Assembly (NCBI RefSeq): GCF_022565475.1
Contig: NZ_JAIUMR010000003.1
Coordinates: forward strand, 242,094-306,093
Source of the DNA: Aliidiomarina sp.
GTDB taxonomy: Bacteria; Pseudomonadota; Gammaproteobacteria; Enterobacterales; Alteromonadaceae
Reading direction: 5' to 3'
Length of the DNA: 64,000 bases
The translations under genes and the position numbers were made by a program. Numbering within the stretch: position 1 is the first letter of the stretch; each line of letters starts with the position of its first letter. Under the pieces are notes generated by a model that worked only from the letters and a program-made list of their open reading frames with translations, had not been told where the DNA came from and searched no databases. Positions 37,074 to 46,729 of this stretch are shown here, in pieces.

Positions 37074-38281
37074 AGCGACTCTGGACCGAATGGGTGATCG
37101 CGATAGCCTTTCTTCGCGAAGGGCGGATGCAAACCTTGATGATAACGGTTGGCGTCGCTGTGGGTGTCGCGGTTATCGTTTTTGTCAGCGCCTTGATCCA
37201 AGGCTTACAAGCTAATGTCATTGACCGTACGCTCGGCACGCAAGCGCATATTCGCCTACTTCAGCCAGATGAACAAAACCGTCTTGCACCTGTTGCAGAT
37301 GACGTTGTGCAATTTGTCCTTGAAGATAAACGCGCACAGCGCCTGCGCAGTATCAATAACTGGCAGCAAATTGTCGCAGCACTCGACCAGCGTCCAGAGC
37401 TCACAGCAGTTTCACCGATTGTTTCAGGGCCGGCTTTTGTGTTGCGCGGCGAAGCGGTTTCATCGGTCGCCTTGGTTGGGATTACGCTCGAGCGCTATCA
37501 ACAAATCGTACCGCTGCAAGATTACCTGATCAGTGGGCGCTTGAGCATTGCTGCTGATGATGTGTTGATCGGTTCGCAGTTGGCTCAAGATTTGGGTGTT
37601 CGAGTGGGTAGTAAAATTCGACTCGACACGGGTCAGCGGGAAAGCCGAGTGGTCAATGTGGCTGGAATTTTTGAACTCGGCGTGCGTGAGCTTGACGCCC
37701 GGTATGTTTATTTAGACTTGCGCCAAGCCCAGTCGATGCTCGATCTGGTCGGTGGGGTGACCGTGATTGATTTGCGCGTTGCTGACATATTTACCGCTGA
37801 AAACATTGCCCAAAGTATTGGCCGATTGACGCAGCTGCGCTCAGAAAGTTGGATCGTCACCAATTCACAGCTCATGAACGCGTTGAGTGCACAGAGTTTA
37901 TCGACCAACATGATTATCGTATTTGTTGGGATTTCGGTCGCGTTTGGTATCGCCAGTGTTTTGTCAGTGAGCGTGGTACAGCGAACGCGGGAAATCGGAA
38001 TTTTGCGTGCCACAGGGGCCAGTCAGTCGCAAATTTTGCGGGTGTTTCTATTGCAAGGTGCGCTGTTTGGCTTATTTGGTTCAGTGGTTGGTGTCGCGGC
38101 AAGTTATGCGTTGGTTTGGGTTTTCAATACCTTCGGGCCCGGTTTGTTCTATATCCCCGTTGCCCAGTCGCTGATTGTTTCGGCAGTCAGTCTTGCCACT
38201 GTTACCGGTGTCATCGCGGCGGCAATACCTGCGCGTCGAGCAGCGCAGCTCGATCCGGTGGAGGCAATTCGATATGTCTAA
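37070..38281 (+). CDS. ABC transporter permease, FtsX/MacB/LolC-like
   Basis: A 403-residue membrane protein with one N-terminal helix (about residues 23-43), a large periplasmic domain, and three C-terminal helices (about 280-390) of FtsX type. LSVSVVQRTREIGILRATGASQSQILRVFLLQG is the conserved cytoplasmic coupling region, and [18 protein letters not shown] is the typical end. It lacks its own ATPase domain, which the next gene supplies. Such pumps move lipoproteins, peptides or toxins from the periplasmic side by mechanotransmission. It overlaps both neighbours (4 and 8 nt). Confidence 0.9.
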   Translation: MKRLWTEWVIAIAFLREGRMQTLMITVGVAVGVAVIVFVSALIQGLQANVIDRTLGTQAHIRLLQPDEQNRLAPVADDVVQFVLEDKRAQRLRSINNWQQIVAALDQRPELTAVSPIVSGPAFVLRGEAVSSVALVGITLERYQQIVPLQDYLISGRLSIAADDVLIGSQLAQDLGVRVGSKIRLDTGQRESRVVNVAGIFELGVRELDARYVYLDLRQAQSMLDLVGGVTVIDLRVADIFTAENIAQSIGRLTQLRSESWIVTNSQLMNALSAQSLSTNMIIVFVGISVAFGIASVLSVSVVQRTREIGILRATGASQSQILRVFLLQGALFGLFGSVVGVAASYALVWVFNTFGPGLFYIPVAQSLIVSAVSLATVTGVIAAAIPARRAAQLDPVEAIRYV

Positions 38282-38957
38282 GGAAATCATGCGTCTCGAA
38301 GCGCTGAAGAAATCCTATAATATCGGTATGCCCAATGAAGTTGAAGTGCTGCATGGTATTAACTTAACGCTCTCGGTTAATGATTTTACCGCACTGGTCG
38401 GCCCATCCGGTTCGGGTAAAAGTACCTTGTTAAACATTATGGGGTTGCTCGATCAACCGACATCAGGTGAATTGTATTTGCTCGGCCAAGCGACAGGCTC
38501 TATGAGTGAGATGGAGCGAACCCAGTTGCGCGGACGCGCGTTAGGGTTTGTTTTTCAGTTTCATCATTTAATTCAGGCTTTTTCAGCGCTGGATAACGTG
38601 TTAATGCCGTTGATGTTACAGCAAGGCAAGCCCGATCACCTTGCCCGCGACCGAGCACGGGAATTGTTAAGCGCAGTTGGGTTGGAAAAATTCAGTGACC
38701 GTCGGCCAAATCAGCTATCGGGTGGTCAACAGCAGCGGGTGGCCATCGCGCGCGCATTGGCAACGGATCCGGCGCTGTTGCTGGCCGATGAGCCAACCGG
38801 TAACCTCGATTCTAAGTCAGCGGAAGATGTCTTTGCACTCTTTCGCAGAATTCAAAGCGAGCACGACTGTGCTGTCTTGATCGTCACCCACGATCCACGC
38901 TTATCTGCACAGTGTGACCGCACCATAAACTTGGTTGATGGCCAGATTGTGGAATAG
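38274..38957 (+). CDS. ABC transporter ATP-binding protein, LolD/MacB-like
   Basis: A 227-residue ATPase with Walker [11 protein letters not shown]-loop VFQFHHLI, signature [14 protein letters not shown], Walker [13 protein letters not shown], and the switch His in VTHDPRL. It powers the FtsX-type permease encoded just upstream. The ATG at 38274 lies 9 nt after GGAGG and within the permease end (8-nt overlap). An in-frame extension upstream exists but would lie inside the permease gene. Confidence 0.92.
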   Translation: MSKEIMRLEALKKSYNIGMPNEVEVLHGINLTLSVNDFTALVGPSGSGKSTLLNIMGLLDQPTSGELYLLGQATGSMSEMERTQLRGRALGFVFQFHHLIQAFSALDNVLMPLMLQQGKPDHLARDRARELLSAVGLEKFSDRRPNQLSGGQQQRVAIARALATDPALLLADEPTGNLDSKSAEDVFALFRRIQSEHDCAVLIVTHDPRLSAQCDRTINLVDGQIVE

Positions 38958-39097
38958 ATGTCGTGAAACACCGTGACAATCAATTGCGCTCATCTTGGCT
39001 GTTGAAACAAATTTGGCGACTTTTCGGTGACATTGTTCTTGCTACGCTTTCAGCACTTAATTGACTTAATATCGTTGAGAGCTGAAGGAGCAAGAAC

Positions 39098-41482
39098 ATG
39101 AGTAGGTACTTGAAGCTGGTCTCGTTATTCATGGTGTGGGCGCTATTACTGAGCTTCCCACTGTTTGCGCAAGCACAAGAGGCGCCCGGCGCGCTGACGT
39201 TTGTGATAAAGAATCAGAAAACCGATAGGCCAATTTCAGGCGCCCAGATTACCCTCAGAGAACGTAGGACGAATACCACGCAAACCGTTGAAACCGACGA
39301 GCAAGGCCGCGTTGTTGTTGACGATCTGCCACCTGGGCTTTATTCAGTCCGGGTTACCCAAAGCGGATTCGCGCCCGCTTCTGAGCCGAGCCTACGCGTG
39401 GTCACGCGCAAAAATGTCATCGCTGAATTTGCACTGGCTGAGCAAGCGATCGAACGACTTGTCGTACAAGGACAACGTGCTGACTCGTATGCTTCGGGCA
39501 GTAACACCTATATTGACCGAGAAGGATTGCGCAGCGCCGTTGGCGGTGGTGCCGATCCGCTCTTGTCCCTCGACGGCTTGCCGGGTTTAGCCTCCTCCAG
39601 TGAGTTTGCGAGCTTCAGTGTACGCGGACGTGGCCCGCGAGATAATTTAATCTTCGTTGATGAATTCCCGTTTGATAAAGCGATTCACTTTGATGCAACG
39701 TTAGGTGAAGAAGAAGATGTTGGCGGTGGTGGCCGTTTTTCAATCTTCGCACCGAATGTCATCAGTGGCGCAGAGTTCTCTCCGGGCGGATGGGGTGCGG
39801 CCTATGGCGGACGGTCAGCTTCGTTACTCAAATTAGATGTCGCCAAAGGCAACCCCAGCCCTTCAGCAAGTTTTCGTTATGATCTCGCGGGTTTTGAGGT
39901 CGGTTATGATGGCCCAAGTGGGATTACCGACGATGCGACCATGCTTATTTCTGCGCGCCGACTCGATTTTGGTCAATTGTTCGAAATCATTGAAGAGTTA
40001 GACATCGGCGAGCCGGTCTTACGCGATATCATCGTCAAATCGGTTATTCCTTTGAACGATCGCAACACCTTAGAAGTGTTGCTAATCGACACACACGAGA
40101 AGTATACCCGTGGTGTAACCCATGTCGCTGAATCGCCCAATTTTGAAGATGTGGCGTTGCAAGATTCGGAGCAAGACAGCGATTTGTATGGTTTAACCTT
40201 ACGGTCGTGGATTGGCGATTCGGCGATATGGACCAACCGGGTATATTATCGCAGAAGTGACAAAATAAGCTCTGAAGGTGAAGCATTTCCTGATCTTGTT
40301 CCCGAGGGTTCGCCACCGTCGGATTATCCGGTTCGGGAAAACATTATCACGATTAGTGAAGGTGAAACGGAGATTGGCTGGCGCAGTGATTTCGAAACAG
40401 TCAATTCCTGGGGAGTGTTCAGAACCGGTGTGCACGTCACTCAATTGGATCTCAAATACGCAACCGTGCTCGATGGCGATTGGACCCGATTTGTCTATGA
40501 TAGCGGTGATTTCCGCCCTGATCCCGAGCAGAAGTACATTGTCCTTACCCCAGAGAGCGTGGATTCTTCACTGAATCAAAAAGAAACCAATTATGTTGGC
40601 TATGCAGAACAGGTGTTTGAGCGCGGCGATTGGGACTTCACCCCGGGCCTGCGCTTTGAGCGTGATGGTTTTGCTGACGAAAGCCTCGTGTCTCCCCGTT
40701 TCAGCGTGAATTGGCGCCCGAGCCGAACGTTTCGATACTTTGCGACCGCCGGATTCTTTTATCAGTCGCCGCGTTTTCTCTACCTCGCCGCGAACGAGTC
40801 GAATAGACTTGAGAACGAAAAAATCACGCATACGAGCGTCGGTCTGCAATTCTTCCCGAGTGATCGCTGGTCCGTTTTAACGGAAGCTTACTATCAAAGT
40901 CTCGATAATCTGATCGTTGATCTTGACCGAGTGAATGGAACGTTCGCAAATCGCGGTGACGGCTCATCGCACGGCATCGATTTCGTCGTTAACGGTATGA
41001 TTACGGAAGGCATTTATGCGACGACAACTTATTCATACAACGATGCTGTCATCGACCGCAAAGACGGTCGTGGGGAAGTGCCCTCTGACTTTAACCGTCG
41101 TCACGTCGCTACCATTGGTTTAACGTGGGAAATTAGCAATCGCTGGAAAATTGCTGGACGCTACAAATATCTGTCCGGTAGACCGGACGAAAATTTCATT
41201 ATTCATGCAGACGTGTTGGGACCAGGGGAACCTTTGCGCTACTCTAAAGAGATTATAGAGCGTAACATTGGTCGTCGCAGTGGTTCGTGCTCATTAAACC
41301 TTCGCGTCGACTATCGGCGCGCTTTTGGCCCCGTCGATGTCACCGCATTTCTCGATGTAATCAACGTCACCGCAGCATCATCGAGTGATGACACTGAGTT
41401 TGATTATCGCCGCGGTGTACAAGTGAAAGACAGCAGCGAAGCGGAGCCCATTATTGGACTGCGATTCGATTACGCTTGGTAA
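39098..41482 (+). CDS. TonB-dependent receptor with N-terminal carboxypeptidase-regulatory-like domain
   Basis: A signal peptide (to about residue 27, AQAQE) leads to a small beta-sandwich of carboxypeptidase-regulatory type (about 30-115: ISGAQITLRER, VVDDLPPGLYSVRVTQSGF). A plug domain (SFSVRGRGPRDNLIFVDEFPF, GAEFSPGGWGAAYGGRSA) and a barrel ending in RFDYAW follow. The plug is short of the usual motifs but recognisable. Import of a large ligand is expected. The start has AAGGAG upstream. It lies 13 nt before a response-regulator gene on the same strand, so receptor and two-component system are likely one unit. The ligand is unknown. Confidence 0.85.
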   Translation: MSRYLKLVSLFMVWALLLSFPLFAQAQEAPGALTFVIKNQKTDRPISGAQITLRERRTNTTQTVETDEQGRVVVDDLPPGLYSVRVTQSGFAPASEPSLRVVTRKNVIAEFALAEQAIERLVVQGQRADSYASGSNTYIDREGLRSAVGGGADPLLSLDGLPGLASSSEFASFSVRGRGPRDNLIFVDEFPFDKAIHFDATLGEEEDVGGGGRFSIFAPNVISGAEFSPGGWGAAYGGRSASLLKLDVAKGNPSPSASFRYDLAGFEVGYDGPSGITDDATMLISARRLDFGQLFEIIEELDIGEPVLRDIIVKSVIPLNDRNTLEVLLIDTHEKYTRGVTHVAESPNFEDVALQDSEQDSDLYGLTLRSWIGDSAIWTNRVYYRRSDKISSEGEAFPDLVPEGSPPSDYPVRENIITISEGETEIGWRSDFETVNSWGVFRTGVHVTQLDLKYATVLDGDWTRFVYDSGDFRPDPEQKYIVLTPESVDSSLNQKETNYVGYAEQVFERGDWDFTPGLRFERDGFADESLVSPRFSVNWRPSRTFRYFATAGFFYQSPRFLYLAANESNRLENEKITHTSVGLQFFPSDRWSVLTEAYYQSLDNLIVDLDRVNGTFANRGDGSSHGIDFVVNGMITEGIYATTTYSYNDAVIDRKDGRGEVPSDFNRRHVATIGLTWEISNRWKIAGRYKYLSGRPDENFIIHADVLGPGEPLRYSKEIIERNIGRRSGSCSLNLRVDYRRAFGPVDVTAFLDVINVTAASSSDDTEFDYRRGVQVKDSSEAEPIIGLRFDYAW

Positions 41483-41495
41483 GGGAGAACAACAA

Positions 41496-42200
41496 ATGGG
41501 ACAGGTGCTCGCGCCAACGCCAATCAGAGCATTGATTGTCGAAGACAATCGTGACATTTCTGGCAACATAGCCGAGTACCTCGAGCGCCATCATTATGTT
41601 CTAGATTTTGCTTACGATGGCGTGAGCGCGGTGCAACTCGCGATGGCGAATTCATATGACGTTATTGTGCTGGATCTCATGCTGCCAAGGATGGATGGCT
41701 TGAGCGTTTGCGAAAGATTGCGGACCGGCGCTGCGCTCGAAACACCCATTTTGATGTTAACGGCAAGGGATACCCTAGAGGATAAGCTCAATGGCTTTCG
41801 TATGGGTGCCGATGACTATTTAACCAAACCGTTTGAATTGCAGGAACTGCATGCACGTCTGCAAGCACTGTATAAACGGAGCCACAGGAAAGCGACCAAC
41901 CTCCTAACTGTCGGGGACTTAATTTTGAATCGGGCGACATTACAGGTGCATCGCGCTGGCCGGCATCTCGATATTACCCCAGCGGGTATGCGGCTGCTGC
42001 AAAGGTTAATGGAAGCGGCGCCTGCCGTCGTCGCTCGCGATGACCTCGAAGCCTTGTTATGGGCTGATGAACGTCCCGACGGTGATGCGCTGCGTTCACA
42101 TATGTACAAGTTACGCCAGATCATCGATAGGCCGTTTGCTAACCCGCTGATTCACACCGTGCATCGTATTGGCTATCGAATTTCCGAGGAAGCTGAGTAA
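41496..42200 (+). CDS. OmpR-family response regulator
   Basis: An N-terminal receiver with acidic residues in VEDN, the phospho-acceptor Asp in VLDLMLPRMDG, Thr in LMLTARD and Lys in LTKPFE is followed by an OmpR/PhoB winged helix (about residues 130-230, ITPAGMRLLQRLMEA, HTVHRIGYRI). It is a DNA-binding partner of the kinase encoded next. The start is ATG 41496 after AAGGGAG. Its stop overlaps the kinase start by 1 nt. The flanking receptor genes are the most plausible targets. Confidence 0.92.
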   Translation: MGQVLAPTPIRALIVEDNRDISGNIAEYLERHHYVLDFAYDGVSAVQLAMANSYDVIVLDLMLPRMDGLSVCERLRTGAALETPILMLTARDTLEDKLNGFRMGADDYLTKPFELQELHARLQALYKRSHRKATNLLTVGDLILNRATLQVHRAGRHLDITPAGMRLLQRLMEAAPAVVARDDLEALLWADERPDGDALRSHMYKLRQIIDRPFANPLIHTVHRIGYRISEEAE

Positions 42201-43429
42201 TGTACCGTCACAGTTTACGCAAACGCGTGGCCATTGCCTTTGCGATCTGCATGGCGGTACTCAGCGTGGCTTGGGGATTCGCCTTTTTCGCGGCAATAAA
42301 ATTAACAGAAGATCGGGTCATGACGGTGCAGTTGCAGCATGCTGCCGATAGCTATCCCACAATCGAAACTAACCCACGTGGATATGACCAAATTGATCGT
42401 TTGCCGCAAGCACTTCAAGCGTGGGCACGAACAAACCCCGCTGAGGGAATTTACGAATTTACTGCTGACGAGTTTCATGTTGCGGTCATCCCTGCTGAGA
42501 ACGAACTAGGACGTGCCTTTGTCGTGTTTGACGTAGCCGGCATTGAGGCTGAGTCATCAGAGGACTGGTGGTGGTTGCTTGGTATTGCTGGGGTCATTGG
42601 CACGCTGGGCCTGCTTGGTTTTTGGTTGGGCATGATGGTCATGCGCAGAGCGGTTTCGCCGGTCGCTGAACTCGCCCACGTCGTCGCGAGTATTGATATG
42701 GAGTATCTATCTGCCGGAGACCATAAGCGCATTCAATCAAGCCGTTTCGGTGATGATGAAGTCGGTATGTTGGCGAGCACCATTGAAAAGACACTTGAAC
42801 GCATTTCCGCGTTTATTGTCAGGGAACGATACTTTACCAGTTCTGCCAGTCATGAATTACGGACGCCGATTACGGTGATAACCGGCGCACTCGAGTTACT
42901 GGAACAGAGTGATTTGTCAGCGGCCGACGAAAAGGTAATCGCTCGGATTCGCCGCGCGACTCATGAAATGAAAACCACAATCGATATGTTTTTGTGCCTT
43001 GCCCGTGAAACCGATGACGGATTGTTCAATGAGCAGTTTGCGGTCATGCCGATCGTGAAGAAAGCAGTTGAGCAGCAGCGTTACCTCTTAAACGGTAAAT
43101 CTGTTGAAGTGGTGATTGATGAGGGGGCAACGCCAACCGTAAATGGTCACCCGCCGGCATTTTCTATTGCCGTCAATAATTTAGTTCGGAATGCATTTGA
43201 GCACGCACTTGCAGGGCAGGGGCCAATCACGATTCAACTTAATGAACGCGAGTTGTTAATCACTAACCAAGTGAGCAGTGACATGGATGGGCATTTTGCT
43301 CCATTAGAAGCATCGCCTCATGGCTACGGACTCGGATTGGGCATTGTCGAGCGCCTGTGTGAACGCAATGACTGGTCATTTGTGCTCAATGCGGATGAGA
43401 CTCGGGTGGCAGCCCGCCTTTCTTGGTGA
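42200..43429 (+). CDS. Sensor histidine kinase
   Basis: Two membrane helices (about residues 10-32 and 118-143) enclose a small periplasmic sensor of about 85 residues. A HAMP-like region, a HisKA domain with phospho-acceptor His218 (SASHELRTPIT), and a HATPase domain (NNLVRNAFEHA, GYGLGLGIVERLC) follow. It phosphorylates the response regulator encoded immediately upstream. The second glycine box is shortened. The signal is unknown. Confidence 0.9.
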   Translation: MYRHSLRKRVAIAFAICMAVLSVAWGFAFFAAIKLTEDRVMTVQLQHAADSYPTIETNPRGYDQIDRLPQALQAWARTNPAEGIYEFTADEFHVAVIPAENELGRAFVVFDVAGIEAESSEDWWWLLGIAGVIGTLGLLGFWLGMMVMRRAVSPVAELAHVVASIDMEYLSAGDHKRIQSSRFGDDEVGMLASTIEKTLERISAFIVRERYFTSSASHELRTPITVITGALELLEQSDLSAADEKVIARIRRATHEMKTTIDMFLCLARETDDGLFNEQFAVMPIVKKAVEQQRYLLNGKSVEVVIDEGATPTVNGHPPAFSIAVNNLVRNAFEHALAGQGPITIQLNERELLITNQVSSDMDGHFAPLEASPHGYGLGLGIVERLCERNDWSFVLNADETRVAARLSW

Positions 43430-43624
43430 CATGCGCTTAACGAGGTAGCATGGTTTGAGCGTTTAAAAAGTAGCAAAAACCACTAAATGTTAATGAGACT
43501 TACCTCTAGTACTTCCCAGTCGATCCTTATACCCATTTGATTTAAAACGACTTTCCAATATGGCACATTAATTGCATTTGTTATTCTTTTGTGAATATTA
43601 ATAAATACAATGAAGAGCCTACTT

Positions 43625-45679
43625 ATGAAATTAACACCGATTGCTACCTTGGGTTGCGCTTTGGCTGTCCTTTCTTTATCGATGCCAACATTTGCTGGCG
43701 ATGCCGAAGCAACGATGACAGACGGGCGACGTATTTATGTCGCCGCAGATTTTGAGCGTTATGCCCCGCGTACCGCGCTCGAAATGCTGCAACAAGTACC
43801 CGGTTTCGTCATCCGTGAACAAGCTCAAGAGCGTGGCCTAGGACAAGCAACAGGGAATGTTCTGATTAATGGCCAACGGATGTCAGGTAAAAGTAACGAA
43901 GTCATTGGCGAACTCGGCCGTATTCCTGTGCAGAATGTGGTGCGGATTGAAGTTGTCGATGGCTCGACGTTGGATGTGTCTGGTTTGTCGGGGCTTGTGG
44001 CTAATGTGATTGTGAAGGCTGAGCGAATTAATGGAACCTATGTGTGGCGACCTGAGTTTCGTCCTTACAATACCGACCCGCGCTTCTCCAATTTTGAAGT
44101 TTCTGCAGGTGGTCACACAGGACGCGTCGAGTATTCCCTAGGTTTAGATAACCGCTCCAGTCATGGTGGAGCCGACGGACCGGCAGTGATACGAAATGCT
44201 CAAGGCGATGTGATTGAATATCGTCATGATCAGTGGAAATCTCGATTTAATCAACCTCGCGTTAGCGGCCGTTTTGTCATCAACGACTTAGGTGATTCGG
44301 TGGCCAACATTAATATTCTTTATCGTCAGATTTCTGAATACTTTGCCGAGGACGGAACGAGAAGTGGCCCGGGATTGGATGACCGCCGACGTGAATTGCG
44401 AGGTAATGCCGATGGTTATAATTACGAGTTAGGTGCGGACTATGAATTCGCGTGGGGACTGGGTCGAATGAAATTCATTGGTCTTACACGAGCCATGGAC
44501 GTTGATTTTTCCGATGAGCTGCAAGGGTTTCATGCTGATGATCATGCGAACTCAGGGAGTCGGTTCGATCGCACGAGTAAAGAAAGCGAGCACATCCTCA
44601 GAGCTGAGTATCGACTTGTTCAAGAGGGCGGCGAGTGGCAGTTTTCATCAGAAGCGGCATTCAATCAACTCGACAACACTGCCAGCTTATTTGAATTACA
44701 AGATGGCCAATTTCAGCCAATACAATTTTCCGGTGCCACAGCCATTGTCGAAGAAAAGCGCATGGAAATTATGGTCGGTTACAACCGTCAGCTCCGAGAT
44801 AATTTAACCCTGCAAGTGAATGCGGGAGGTGAGTATTCCCGACTGGAGCAGGTCGGTGCTGATGGTATGACCCGTCACTTCCGACGTCCGAAAGGCACAA
44901 TCAGCCTTGCTTGGCAATTGTCTGCTGATACGGATGCCAACCTGCGTTTACAACGACGTGTCGGCCAGCTGAACTTCTATGACTTTTTAGCCAATGTAAA
45001 CCTGAACGACGATGTCCGTAATTCTGCTAATCCAAACCTGAAACCGCCGCAGTTGTGGGAATTAGAGAGTGAAATGTCGACTAAAATTGGCCAAATAGGA
45101 ACCACGACGTTACGGGCTTACGTGCACCGGATAGACGATATCGTCGACATAATTCCCATTGGCGACGACGGTGAGTCGCCCGGTAATATCGATCATGCAT
45201 GGCGCTACGGAGTGGAGTGGAAGAATACATTCGAGCTAGCCAAACTGGGGTGGGAAGGTGGCCGAATTGATACCCGATTTATTTGGCAAGATAGCCGCGT
45301 TGAAGACCCTCTTACCGGTGAAACGCGGGCGATTAGTCGAAGCTTAGAGAATTTTGCTAGTATCACACTTCGAAGCGACCGTTCGGGAAGTGATTGGGCG
45401 TGGGGGATGAATGCCTCTTATGAATATGAAGCGCGAAATGTGCGATTAACGGAGCAAGGACGGTTTTGGGAGGGCCCTGTTTGGGCGAATGCATATATCG
45501 AGAAACGCAGTCTGTTCGGACACACGATACGTGCAACCATTGGTAATGTGTTAGGCGCACGAAGCATGTGGGATCGCACCGTCTATGACGGTCGTAGAAC
45601 CGATTCCATTGCTTTTGTTGAAGAACGCGACCGTCGCATTGGGCCAATATTCTCGTTATCGATTCAAGGCACTTTTTGA
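43625..45679 (+). CDS. TonB-dependent receptor-like outer-membrane protein
   Basis: A signal peptide (to about residue 24, PTFAGD) is followed by a short plug-like domain (ALEMLQQVPGFVIRE, NVLINGQRMSGKSNE, VRIEVVDGSTLDVSGLSG) and a beta-barrel ending IFSLSIQGTF. There is no clear TonB box. The plug resembles those in which VLINGKR precedes a paralogue-type barrel. ATG 43625 is preferred, since GAAGAG lies 7 nt upstream; ATG 43610 has no ribosome site. It follows the two-component system by ~195 nt and is 23 nt from a DUF1543 gene. The substrate is unknown. Confidence 0.78.
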   Translation: MKLTPIATLGCALAVLSLSMPTFAGDAEATMTDGRRIYVAADFERYAPRTALEMLQQVPGFVIREQAQERGLGQATGNVLINGQRMSGKSNEVIGELGRIPVQNVVRIEVVDGSTLDVSGLSGLVANVIVKAERINGTYVWRPEFRPYNTDPRFSNFEVSAGGHTGRVEYSLGLDNRSSHGGADGPAVIRNAQGDVIEYRHDQWKSRFNQPRVSGRFVINDLGDSVANINILYRQISEYFAEDGTRSGPGLDDRRRELRGNADGYNYELGADYEFAWGLGRMKFIGLTRAMDVDFSDELQGFHADDHANSGSRFDRTSKESEHILRAEYRLVQEGGEWQFSSEAAFNQLDNTASLFELQDGQFQPIQFSGATAIVEEKRMEIMVGYNRQLRDNLTLQVNAGGEYSRLEQVGADGMTRHFRRPKGTISLAWQLSADTDANLRLQRRVGQLNFYDFLANVNLNDDVRNSANPNLKPPQLWELESEMSTKIGQIGTTTLRAYVHRIDDIVDIIPIGDDGESPGNIDHAWRYGVEWKNTFELAKLGWEGGRIDTRFIWQDSRVEDPLTGETRAISRSLENFASITLRSDRSGSDWAWGMNASYEYEARNVRLTEQGRFWEGPVWANAYIEKRSLFGHTIRATIGNVLGARSMWDRTVYDGRRTDSIAFVEERDRRIGPIFSLSIQGTF

Positions 45680-45702
45680 TGGTGAAATACAGGAAGCGGA
45701 CA

Positions 45703-46221
45703 ATGGCTGATAAGTTATTTTTAGTTTATGTGGGTGGCGATGCACCGGGGGCAAATATTGAATTGCATGATGTGCGCTTTGTGGTTGGCGACACGATTGA
45801 GGATACGTACTCGGCGTTAAAGCGACAGTGGTTCGGCGATCGTAACAGTGTGCACATGGATAGCTATGTGCATGTGCATCATGTCGATGGCTACAGAATC
45901 GAACTGATGAAAGCACCTTCAACAAGCAGTAAGAAGCTCTACTTTGTGAATTTTGGTGGCTACTTTCCGGGGAAACTGGCCGAGTATCATGATTTTACCT
46001 TGGTCGTTGCGAGCACAGCTGAAGAAGCAAAAGCTCTAGCTAAATCCAAAGTGATGGTGGCTGGATTGGCCGGCGCCGAACAATTTCATAAGGACGATCT
46101 GTTAGCAGTGGATGATTGTCTAGCACTTGATTTGTTGGATGGCTTTCACGTTCATTGCGAGCATGATGGCGGGCAACAGGTGTTGGCTCCGGATTGGATG
46201 GGTTATCAACCTCTACATTAA
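45703..46221 (+). CDS. DUF1543-family protein
   Basis: A 172-residue cytosolic protein built from two related halves (about residues 1-85 and 86-172). Each starts with a LFLVYVGG / LYFVNFGG type strand and contains an ELHD/EYHD segment, as in DUF1543. Function is not known for the family. The start is ATG 45703 after GGAAG. It is likely co-transcribed with the preceding outer-membrane receptor gene. Confidence 0.8.
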   Translation: MADKLFLVYVGGDAPGANIELHDVRFVVGDTIEDTYSALKRQWFGDRNSVHMDSYVHVHHVDGYRIELMKAPSTSSKKLYFVNFGGYFPGKLAEYHDFTLVVASTAEEAKALAKSKVMVAGLAGAEQFHKDDLLAVDDCLALDLLDGFHVHCEHDGGQQVLAPDWMGYQPLH

Positions 46222-46261
46222 CCGGTTGGGCATACTACCGCGGTTGAAATGGACACCAAAA

Positions 46262-46292
46262 AGAATAAAAAGCCACCGTGAAGGTGGTTCTT
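46262..46292 (-). terminator. Hairpin terminator below the tRNA-like sequence
   Basis: CCACC (46273-46277) and GGTGG (46283-46287) form a stem. Read on the minus strand it is followed by CTTTTTATTC, a proper T-run, so it would end transcripts of the tRNA-like sequence. On the plus strand the T-run is weaker, so it may also serve the DUF1543 gene. Confidence 0.6.
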
Positions 46293-46297
46293 TATTC

Positions 46298-46374
46298 TGG
46301 TACGCCAGTGAGGATTCGAACCTCTGATCTCTGCCCCCGAATAGAAGTGATGTATCCAGCTGAAATACGAGTGC
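46298..46374 (-). pseudogene. Degenerate tRNA-Arg(TCG)-like sequence
   Basis: Read on the minus strand it has an encoded CCA end, a good T-arm (GAGG, TTCGAAT, CCTC), an anticodon loop ATTCGGG with TCG in the anticodon position, and a D-loop TCAGCTGGATA typical of tRNA-Arg. Several stems are broken: the acceptor has A-C and C-T mismatches, the anticodon stem has T-C, and the D-stem does not pair. Total length is 77 nt. It is therefore a decayed tRNA or a relic left by integration at a tRNA gene. A functional gene cannot be excluded without structure scoring. Confidence 0.65.
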
Positions 46375-46593
46375 AAATTTGGTGCATTGAAAATGCAAGC
46401 AGGGATTGGAGGGAACGGAAATAGTAAAAAAATACACTTTCGTTAACAAAAACACTCGTCTTTCGAAATTTTTCGGGTCGTTAGCCGATTTTCTTCATTA
46501 TTGATATCCAATTGAAAATTATCATTTTTAAATTCTAATTGGTTGCCGTATACATTCTCGGAGGTACCTCTGTGGGTATTTTTTAACTACCTA

Positions 46594-46635
46594 ACTTGCA
46601 TAATTGAATTATTTGATTTCATAATAAGACCTAAG
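46594..46635 (+). promoter_or_regulatory. Promoter region of receptor gene with shared boxes
   Basis: Box 1, ACTTGCATAATT (46594-46605), contains a -35-like TTGCAT (46596-46601). CATAAT (46620-46625) lies 18 nt downstream as a -10. Box 2, ATAAGACCTAAG (46624-46635), overlaps the end of that -10. Both boxes recur at 49953-49973 and 60342-60365. A perfect palindrome, GAGGTACCTC, lies upstream at 46561-46570. Confidence 0.55.
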
Positions 46636-46729
46636 ACTCTGAAACATACAATTAGTCGAATCAAACTGTATGCCTGTGTAGTTAGGAGCTTGAGAACGAC
46701 AAATCACAATTATAAAGGAGAGCATCCTT

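Noticed and set aside
46513..46530. Fur-box-like AT-rich sequence before the TonB receptor gene
   Set aside because: Only part of the 7-1-7 pattern matches, the region is generally AT-rich, and the cluster shows no iron-uptake genes.
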